Source: JAHFLQ01 sp964432465 (GTDB lineage Bacteria > Patescibacteriota > Minisyncoccia > UBA6257 > WO2-44-18). Taken from it: DNA of 9,825 nt. The position numbers and the translations under genes were made by a program. Shown here one piece after another: positions 1-4,968 of the stretch. Within the stretch, counting starts at the first letter, position 1. Each line of letters opens with the position of its first letter. The DNA lies in the NCBI GenBank assembly GCA_964432465.1, contig CAYSNI010000024.1, positions 1 through 9,825 on the forward strand, given 5' to 3'. Below the pieces are notes generated by a model. That model worked only from the letters and a program-made list of their open reading frames with translations. It searched no databases and was not told the origin of the DNA.

Positions 1-42
1 TTTCACCGTGACAAGCGCAATAAGGAATTCCTCCCAAGATAA
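1..42 (+). CDS. Possible C-terminal end of an upstream gene (partial)
   Basis: Frame 1 is open from the window edge to a TAA at 40-42 and reads FHRDKRNKEFLPR, a charged tail plausible for the end of a soluble protein. Frame 2 is also open, to a stop at 52-54, so the choice of frame is weak. If real, it ends 17 nt before the next gene on the same strand. No family can be named from 13 residues. The sequence left of the window would settle it. Confidence 0.3.
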   Translation, partial: FHRDKRNKEFLPR

Positions 43-44
43 TT

Positions 45-59
45 TGGTATACTAAATAA
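45..59 (+). promoter_or_regulatory. Extended -10 promoter placed for a leaderless transcript
   Basis: TATACT at 48-53 is preceded by TGG at 45-47, giving an extended -10 (TGnTATACT). No good -35 is seen. A start about 7 nt after the hexamer falls at position 60, the G of the GTG start codon of the next gene. No Shine-Dalgarno sequence precedes that codon, so the mRNA may be leaderless. This is a pattern-based prediction. Confidence 0.5.
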
Positions 60-419
60 GTGTTTAGATTGATTGCCTTACTTATCTCTAATCTGGCCGC
101 CATACTGGTCACAGAGTATTTTATCTCCGGTTTTGAAGTTACTCACGATCCGGTCGGCCTGGCGATTGTCGTAGTCTTATTTATGCTGGCAAATTCAATC
201 GTTTTGCCGGTAGTTCGGACTATTTTAAAACCCCTAATCTGGCTTACCGCCGGTCTTTTTGGCCTCGCGATCAACGGCGCCCTGCTCTATATCGTTGACA
301 AATTATCCGATGGGCTTACAATAAGTGGATTGTCCGCGCTGATTTTAGCGACAATCATCATTGGAGTGGTCAATGCAACCCTTTCCTACGGAGCTAAAAT
401 CTTCCGAAGCGGTAATTAA
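60..419 (+). CDS. Four-TM holin-like membrane protein (phage holin family 4 superfamily IV / YvlD-like)
   Basis: This 119-residue protein is almost entirely hydrophobic, with four predicted membrane helices near residues 2-20, 32-52, 58-78 and 88-110. The segment around residues 49-76 (LP..R..LKPL.WLT.GLFGL.ING) matches the conserved centre of the small 4-TM family labelled 'phage holin family' (Phage_holin_4_2). That name is historical: these proteins are common in chromosomes without any prophage, and no phage genes are seen here. Its function is unknown; an envelope role is an inference. GTG at 60 is chosen because the protein starts with the family-like MFRLIALLI and no better start lies upstream. 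It lies 8 nt before secG and is probably co-transcribed with it and the solute-binding protein gene. Confidence 0.8.
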   Translation: MFRLIALLISNLAAILVTEYFISGFEVTHDPVGLAIVVVLFMLANSIVLPVVRTILKPLIWLTAGLFGLAINGALLYIVDKLSDGLTISGLSALILATIIIGVVNATLSYGAKIFRSGN

Positions 420-427
420 ATTATAAA

Positions 428-661
428 ATGAACCTACATAATCTTATCTCAATCGCGCAAGTAGTAATTTCTGTGCTAGTTATCGCTCTGATCTTAATGC
501 AGGAGCGTTCTTCCGCGGGCGGTCTTGGCGGCCTGATGGGTGGCGGCGGCGACAGCGGTTTTTACCAAACTCGTCGCGGTATGGAAAAATTCTTATTCGT
601 TGCCACAATTGTGCTAATTGTCTTATTCGCCAGTCTCGCGCTAGTTAATCTGCTCATCTAG
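428..661 (+). CDS. secG: SecG subunit of the Sec preprotein translocase
   Basis: SecG is the small accessory membrane subunit of the SecYEG channel and aids SecA-driven export. The 77-residue product has the family layout: a membrane helix near residues 5-24, a glycine-rich loop at 30-44 following the MQERSSAGG motif, a short basic stretch (TRRG at 48-51), and a second helix near 54-76. The length is normal. There is no Shine-Dalgarno sequence; the bases before ATG are AT-rich (AAATTATAAA). It sits 8 nt after the holin-like gene and 8 nt before the solute-binding protein gene, so one transcript is likely. SecY and SecE are not in the window. The export machine is relevant to the solute-binding protein and the secreted paralogues at 7507-9630. 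Confidence 0.9.
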   Translation: MNLHNLISIAQVVISVLVIALILMQERSSAGGLGGLMGGGGDSGFYQTRRGMEKFLFVATIVLIVLFASLALVNLLI

Positions 662-669
662 TTAGTCCA

Positions 670-2328
670 ATGCTATTTAAGTTTCTTCAGCTTTTTAAAA
701 GTTTAACTAATAAAGAGCGGCGGCTTTTAACTGCCGCCGGTTTAGTTTTCGCAATTTCCGGAATATTTTTTAGCTTGCAATCTTTTTACGAAGAAACCGA
801 AAAAAAACCGATTGAGGGCGGGAGCTATGTAGAAGGCATAATCGGGCAACCAATCGCGATTAATCCTCTGATTGCCGGAGATAACGATGCGGATCGGGAC
901 CTGATTCAATTACTGTTTGCCAGCCTTTCTGAAATAGCCCAAACAATAAAATCTGACGAGGCGCAAAAAGTTTGGACAATCGTTTTGAAATCCGACCTTC
1001 GGTGGAGTGACGGGAAGCCTCTCAATAGTGACGACGTGCTTTTCACAATCAGCACCATCCAAGATCCCGACGCTCATTCTCCTTACTTCTCCACTTGGCA
1101 AGGTGTAGTCGCGGAAAAAAGTACCGAGTTAGAACTTAAGCTGACATTAAAAAATGCCTACGCTTTTTTTGAGGACAACATTCATAATTTAAAAATCGCT
1201 CCACAGCATATTTTTGATAACATTCCCCCGCAGAATTTTCGCCTTTCTGACTATAACCTGAAACCGGTTGGCAACGGCCCTTATATTTTCCGAGGCTACA
1301 CCAAACGCCCTGACGGCTTTATAAAGGAATACGAGCTTGCGTCCAATCCTGATTACGCCGGACAGAAAGCCTTTATTCGTAAACTAACCACCCGTTTCTT
1401 CGCGAACAAAAGCGACGCGATTATCGCTTTCAATAATAAAGAAATAGACGGCCTGGGTGGATTAGAAAAGAGCGACCTGGAAAATCTAGTCATCAATAAT
1501 CACGTCATCACTGCCGCTCGCCCGCGCTATTACGCCCTATTCTTAAACCAAAGCACCAGTCTGCCACTCAAGGAGAAGGAGGTGCGCCTCGCCTTAAATT
1601 ACGCAACGAATAAAGCAGGCCTATTAGAAAACGTGCTTGGTGGCCAGGGCTCCGTGGAAAAGGGGCCGATCCCTCCATCAATCTCCGGATATGATGACGC
1701 CGTCTTCCTGAATGACGTTTTTGATCTAAACCTGGCCTCCACCACGCTTGATAAAGCCGGCTGGAAGCTGGGAGCGGATGGAATTCGCTCAAAAATAATC
1801 CAAAAAAATAAAATTAGTCTGGCCTTTGATATCATCGTACCGGAAGTGCGCTTCCTAGTGGATACCGTAAAGCAACTTCAACAGGACTGGCACACAATTG
1901 GCGTAAACCTCAATCCAGTAGTCGTCAGACCGTCTGATGTGATCTCCGGCGCGATTAAACCTCGCAACTATCAGATAGTAATCTTTGGCAACACACTCAA
2001 CAGCAACCCGGACGCATTCTCTTTCTGGCACTCTTCTCAACGTTTTGACCCGGGATTAAACTTATCACTTTTTAGCGATAAGGCGGTGGACGCTCTACTG
2101 GAATCGGTACGCCAGGATGCCGATTTAGAAACACGCACCCAAACACTTTCCAAAATTCAAAAACTGATCAACGATCAGAAACCGGCGATCTTTCTTTACT
2201 CCCCGGACTACATTTATGTCACTTCAAAAAATCTAGGTGGATTTTCCGCTAAGTCCATCGCGATTCCGGCGAACCGCTTTGATAACGTCACCGGTTGGTA
2301 TCTCAAGACTGCTAGGGTATTCAAGTAG
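670..2328 (+). CDS. Family-5 extracellular solute-binding protein, N-terminally membrane anchored (peptide-binding type)
   Basis: The 552-residue product matches the SBP_bac_5 (OppA/DppA-like) family. Visible landmarks are GG.Y.EGIIGQP..INPL at 50-66, the family signature LKSDLRWSDGKPL.S.DV at 106-123, GNGPYIF at 201-207, a VRLAL.YA.NK segment, and a C-terminal FWHSSQ...LNLS block. An uncleaved-looking membrane helix near residues 20-36 follows a basic cytoplasmic start (TNKERR). There is no lipobox cysteine, so it is probably tethered by this helix. Family members bind oligopeptides or similar solutes outside the cell and pass them to an ABC transporter; no permease or ATPase gene lies nearby, so the partner and substrate are unknown. 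The ATG follows the secG stop by 8 nt without a Shine-Dalgarno sequence. A dispersed repeat begins 12 nt after its stop. Confidence 0.85.
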   Translation: MLFKFLQLFKSLTNKERRLLTAAGLVFAISGIFFSLQSFYEETEKKPIEGGSYVEGIIGQPIAINPLIAGDNDADRDLIQLLFASLSEIAQTIKSDEAQKVWTIVLKSDLRWSDGKPLNSDDVLFTISTIQDPDAHSPYFSTWQGVVAEKSTELELKLTLKNAYAFFEDNIHNLKIAPQHIFDNIPPQNFRLSDYNLKPVGNGPYIFRGYTKRPDGFIKEYELASNPDYAGQKAFIRKLTTRFFANKSDAIIAFNNKEIDGLGGLEKSDLENLVINNHVITAARPRYYALFLNQSTSLPLKEKEVRLALNYATNKAGLLENVLGGQGSVEKGPIPPSISGYDDAVFLNDVFDLNLASTTLDKAGWKLGADGIRSKIIQKNKISLAFDIIVPEVRFLVDTVKQLQQDWHTIGVNLNPVVVRPSDVISGAIKPRNYQIVIFGNTLNSNPDAFSFWHSSQRFDPGLNLSLFSDKAVDALLESVRQDADLETRTQTLSKIQKLINDQKPAIFLYSPDYIYVTSKNLGGFSAKSIAIPANRFDNVTGWYLKTARVFK

Positions 2329-2340
2329 ATGGAATGTAAC

Positions 2341-2376
2341 CCCTCGACTCGCCCGCCTGAAGCGGACTAACTCGGG
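2341..2376 (+). repeat. Dispersed palindromic repeat, long form
   Basis: The element reads CCCTCGACTC, then 20 nt, then CTCGGG. The 20-nt middle contains a small hairpin, CCGC (2353-2356) and GCGG (2362-2365) around CTGAA. The same outer halves occur joined by only CG in the grpE 3' end (6944-6961, minus strand), so these look like long and short forms of one repeat. It starts 12 nt after the solute-binding protein stop and is in the same sense as that gene. Its role is unknown. Confidence 0.65.
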
Positions 2377-2397
2377 GAGTAATTGCTAATCCGTACT

Positions 2398-2454
2398 TGT
2401 CATCCCTGACCTGATCAGGGATCCATCTGGATTCCAGTTTTCTATGGAATGACA
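2398..2454. repeat. Palindromic intergenic repeat with nested hairpins (MITE-like)
   Basis: The ends are inverted: TGTCAT at 2398-2403 and ATGACA at 2449-2454. Inside are a hairpin CCCTGA/TCAGGG (2404-2409 with 2415-2420, 5-nt loop) and a second, ATTCCA/TGGAAT (2431-2436 with 2445-2450, 8-nt loop). The second stem shares two bases with the right outer arm. This architecture resembles small dispersed elements ending in TGTCAT...ATGACA that I recall from many bacterial genomes. No transposase is present. Whether it is mobilised or acts as an RNA structure cannot be told from one copy. Confidence 0.65.
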
Positions 2455-2487
2455 CTTGCACGCAAGATTACTTTCTTATGATATTAT
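2455..2487 (+). promoter_or_regulatory. Candidate promoter with a 12-nt near-palindrome upstream
   Basis: TATTAT at 2482-2487 is preceded by TGA (2479-2481), giving an extended -10. Upstream, CTTGC-AC-GCAAG at 2455-2466 is a tight inverted repeat covering the -35 zone and could be an operator. A TTGCAC at 2456-2461 lies 20 nt from the -10, too far for a normal -35. The predicted start near 2494 leaves a leader of about 23 nt with GAGGTG at 2507-2512. This is a pattern-based prediction. Confidence 0.4.
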
Positions 2488-2516
2488 AGAAGTAGATTGT
2501 TCTCCCGAGGTGCTGA

Positions 2517-2861
2517 TTGGATGCCCTGCTTGTTGGCTTCTTACTAGTTGTCGGCTGGTTCATTCTTCGCACCCAGCTAGCGCTAAAAAAGAAGCACGCC
2601 AATTCGCTCTATGATCTCAGTCAAATGCGCGAAGTGTTTACCGACGTTTACGACAACGACGAGGGCACAGTAATCATTCTCACCGATAACGAATTCAGTT
2701 TTGGAGCACTTGCTGACATCGCTCTCAAAAAAGATCGCTGGCTAAAAAAGTCCGGATCAAGAAAAAAAGTTGTTGCAATGGTGTTGGCAAATGACTGGCA
2801 TCGGAGCCAGGAAGTTAAAATCGTTGGCCTGCTTATCCACTACACCAAAACCTCCCGCTAA
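2517..2861 (+). CDS. Small single-pass membrane-anchored protein of unknown function
   Basis: I do not recognise this 114-residue protein. It starts with a hydrophobic helix (residues 3-17), followed by a basic stop-transfer stretch (LKKKH, 23-27), so the remaining 85 or so residues are probably cytoplasmic. That part alternates acidic (DVYDNDEG, 43-50) and basic (KKDRWLKKSGSRKK, 71-84) stretches and includes short hydrophobic strands (TVIILT, VVAMVLA), suggesting a small alpha/beta domain. TTG at 2517 is chosen because an in-frame TGA lies directly upstream (2514-2516) and GAGGTG sits 4 nt before it. This is the only clear Shine-Dalgarno-like site in the window. The gene is single, with its own promoter and terminator, and converges on dnaJ. 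Its stop codon lies in the terminator loop. Confidence 0.65.
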   Translation: MDALLVGFLLVVGWFILRTQLALKKKHANSLYDLSQMREVFTDVYDNDEGTVIILTDNEFSFGALADIALKKDRWLKKSGSRKKVVAMVLANDWHRSQEVKIVGLLIHYTKTSR

Positions 2862-2873
2862 CGGGAGGTTTTT
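2847..2873. terminator. Strong intrinsic terminator, probably bidirectional
   Basis: AAAACCTCCCG (2847-2857) pairs perfectly with CGGGAGGTTTT (2862-2872) around the 4-nt loop CTAA, giving an 11-bp stem followed by a T run on the plus strand. Reading leftwards, the A-tract gives four U's, so it can also stop dnaJ transcription. The loop contains the TAA stop codon of the upstream small protein gene. Confidence 0.9.
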
Positions 2874-2914
2874 AATTTCAGGAAAGCTGAGGGCCGCTTC
2901 GCGTGAGGGGACGA

Positions 2915-3997
2915 TTATAATTCGGCCTTCAGATCTTCAATAATCTTTTTTGCTTTACCGCTAAGTTTTTTTGGAGTCTTGATATCCCAATCCACGTAAA
3001 GATCTCCCCGGCCGAAGCCGCCAAATTTTGTCATACCCTCTCCAGGAATTCGAAGTTTTTCCTTCAAATTAAAGTTGCTAGGAATCTCTACCATTAATTT
3101 ATTTCCAGAAATTGTTGGGATTTCTATCTTGGTGCCCATCAATACGTCCACTAATCCGGCTTCTTTTTTTACAAAAATATCATCACCGCGCCGGTCAAAT
3201 ATCTTATGAGGCTCAATCTTAACGCGAACATACAAATCCCCGGACTCCGCCCCGCGCTCACCTGCTTCTCCGGCACCAACCAATTTAATCAGTTGGTCGT
3301 TACCAACTCCGGGTGTAATTTGGATTGAGATTTCTTTTACCCCGGACTTTCGGCCGCTACCCCGACAATCGCCACAAGACTTATTAGGAGTCTGTCCAAC
3401 GCCGTTGCACTTAGGGCAGGCGCGTACTTGCGCAAAGTTACCAAAAAAAGTACTGCGAGATTCTTTGATTTCGCCTCGCCCACTGCAAGTCACGCATTCC
3501 GTCACTCCCGCCTCAGCAAAATGACCTAAGGCCTTGCAGGTCGCGCAAGAAATATAAAGCTTCAGTTTTATTTTTCTCTCTACACCACGAAACGCCTCCT
3601 CTAAAGTGATCGGCTCGATGTATTCTAAATCGGATCCGCGATTATAAGCTTTCCGCTTCTTAACTCCCATACCTTCAAAAAATGATTCAAAAATATCGCT
3701 GATATTTCCCATATCCTCCATATTGCCCGGGTCAAAACCAAAACCCTCAAATCCAAAACCGCCGCTAAATGGGTTAGCGCCCGGCTGGCCATCAAAAACT
3801 CTACCAAATTTGTCATACTGCGCCTTCTTATCTTTGTTGGATAAGATCTGATAAGCCTCGCTAATTTCTTTAAATCGGCCAGAATCACCGCCGGACTTAT
3901 CCGGATGATACTGATGAGCGAGCTTTCGGTAAGCCTTTTTAATATCTTCTTCCGAGGCAGTTTTTTCTACGCCGAGAATCTTGTAATAATCTTTCAT
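2915..3997 (-). CDS. dnaJ: Chaperone protein DnaJ (Hsp40)
   Basis: DnaJ delivers unfolded proteins to DnaK and stimulates its ATPase. The 360-residue product has all parts of a type I DnaJ: a J domain (residues 1-65) with HPD at 31-33; a Gly/Phe-rich linker at about 66-90; a zinc domain with four Cys pairs (C151/C154, C168/C171, C194/C197, C208/C211); and a C-terminal substrate-binding domain with GDLYVRVKIEPH.IF.R.GDD at 253-273. Three zinc motifs are the usual CxxCxGxG, but the first is CATCKALG, missing its middle glycine; all eight cysteines remain. It lies 41 nt after the membrane protein gene and may be expressed both by readthrough and from a weak promoter at 4012-4017. ATG at 3997 has no Shine-Dalgarno sequence. 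Confidence 0.96.
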   Translation of the reverse strand: MKDYYKILGVEKTASEEDIKKAYRKLAHQYHPDKSGGDSGRFKEISEAYQILSNKDKKAQYDKFGRVFDGQPGANPFSGGFGFEGFGFDPGNMEDMGNISDIFESFFEGMGVKKRKAYNRGSDLEYIEPITLEEAFRGVERKIKLKLYISCATCKALGHFAEAGVTECVTCSGRGEIKESRSTFFGNFAQVRACPKCNGVGQTPNKSCGDCRGSGRKSGVKEISIQITPGVGNDQLIKLVGAGEAGERGAESGDLYVRVKIEPHKIFDRRGDDIFVKKEAGLVDVLMGTKIEIPTISGNKLMVEIPSNFNLKEKLRIPGEGMTKFGGFGRGDLYVDWDIKTPKKLSGKAKKIIEDLKAEL

Positions 3998-4000
3998 TCT

Positions 4001-4020
4001 GTTAGTGCATTATTCTAACA
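4001..4020 (-). promoter_or_regulatory. Weak extended -10 and small inverted repeat before dnaJ
   Basis: On the minus strand TGT is followed by TAGAAT (4017-4012), an extended -10 without a clear -35. It predicts a start about 8 nt before the dnaJ ATG. It overlaps an inverted repeat, GTTAG at 4001-4005 and CTAAC at 4015-4019, with a 9-nt spacer. The spacer length recalls the CIRCE operator, but the arms do not match TTAGCACTC/GAGTGCTAA. Low confidence. Confidence 0.3.
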
Positions 4021-4038
4021 CGAACAACCTCTTAATTC

Positions 4039-4968
4039 CTATATTAAAACTATAACACGCTTTGACACTTCCTGTGTTTCAATCCGAAAAAAGTTAAAAG
4101 CTTTTAGCAGTCGGTACAAGGCGTACCCAAGTAACACCGCCGCCCAATCTACGAAAAGCATCAAGAATTTGATTAGGAAAAAGAATAAGAGGCCTAATCC
4201 CACCATCAGTAAGGTCTGCATAATCGGAGTGAAGGTTACAATGCGACCAATCGTCGCCTTATAAACGATGTCGATGACGCGATCAGTGACCGCCACTCGA
4301 ACACCGGCAAAATTACTCACAGTCTCGGCTAGCCTGACGGAAACCTGCGCCACCGCTTCCGCTTTCTGCGCCGCGGATACTAACTGAAAATCCGGCGGGA
4401 GAAGAGATAAGGCGATATCTTTTAAGGTATTGCGGGTGGAAAAATTCGGAATATATCCGCCCACTAACGGTTCGATCGGCCGGATAATCACTTCCAAGTT
4501 CTTGCGACTCTCAACGGCGTCTTTCAAATCAAACGATCCAACGTAGGCTAAACTGATAAAAAGAGCGAGCCCAATCGTCGCGAACCCCATGATCGCTCGC
4601 GATGTTTTTGGAAAATGGATATCTAAATTATTTTTAATTTCCGCGGTTCCAAGAAACCAGGATGCCAGAAAGAAGCCGAAGCTGATAAGAATACCAATCG
4701 CGAGCACTAGAGAAAAATTACCCAGGAAGAATAAACTCATCCCAAGCACTTGGGCAGCAATTAAAATCGGACTCAACCATTTATCCGAAGATAGCATAAC
4801 CTGCAAGAGAAAGATTGAGAGAAACACCGCCGCGCCGGACAAGGCCCAGATTAAATTACCGGTACTTGGCGTTCCGATGAACATCTTAAAAAGCGCGCCG
4901 AAAAACAACGCGGATAAAATTCCGACCGTGCCCAGCGATACTTTTTTGATTAAGACTAAATTAGTCAT
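4039..4968 (-). CDS. Multi-pass membrane protein of unknown function, coupled to dnaK
   Basis: I do not recognise this 309-residue protein. About seven membrane helices are predicted: near residues 12-31, 38-59, 66-84, 86-106, 127-145, 248-270 and 272-291. A roughly 100-residue polar domain (146-247), rich in short strands and Ala/Val stretches, lies between the fifth and sixth helices and is the likely working part. The C-terminus is short and charged. ATG at 4968 overlaps the dnaK TAA by one base (TAATG), which points to translational coupling and shared control with the chaperone genes; dnaJ follows after 41 nt. A role linked to membrane-protein quality control is only an inference from this position. 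There is no protease, zinc-binding HExxH or ATPase motif. Confidence 0.8.
   Translation of the reverse strand: MTNLVLIKKVSLGTVGILSALFFGALFKMFIGTPSTGNLIWALSGAAVFLSIFLLQVMLSSDKWLSPILIAAQVLGMSLFFLGNFSLVLAIGILISFGFFLASWFLGTAEIKNNLDIHFPKTSRAIMGFATIGLALFISLAYVGSFDLKDAVESRKNLEVIIRPIEPLVGGYIPNFSTRNTLKDIALSLLPPDFQLVSAAQKAEAVAQVSVRLAETVSNFAGVRVAVTDRVIDIVYKATIGRIVTFTPIMQTLLMVGLGLLFFFLIKFLMLFVDWAAVLLGYALYRLLKAFNFFRIETQEVSKRVIVLI

Noticed and set aside
60..419. Holin-like gene as a sign of prophage
   Set aside because: The family is widespread in chromosomes, the neighbours are housekeeping genes, and no other phage gene is present.
2521..2523. ATG near the start of the small unknown gene
   Set aside because: It is in a different frame from the 114-residue protein; the TTG at 2517 is in frame and follows GAGGTG.
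2881..2914. GC-rich stretch between the terminator and dnaJ as a further repeat copy
   Set aside because: It contains CCGCTTCGCG and GAGGGGA fragments reminiscent of the other repeats, but no full copy or convincing stem could be aligned.
4001..4020. CIRCE (HrcA) operator before dnaJ
   Set aside because: Only the 9-nt spacing agrees; the arms are 5 bp and do not match TTAGCACTC/GAGTGCTAA. No CIRCE is seen before grpE or dnaK either.
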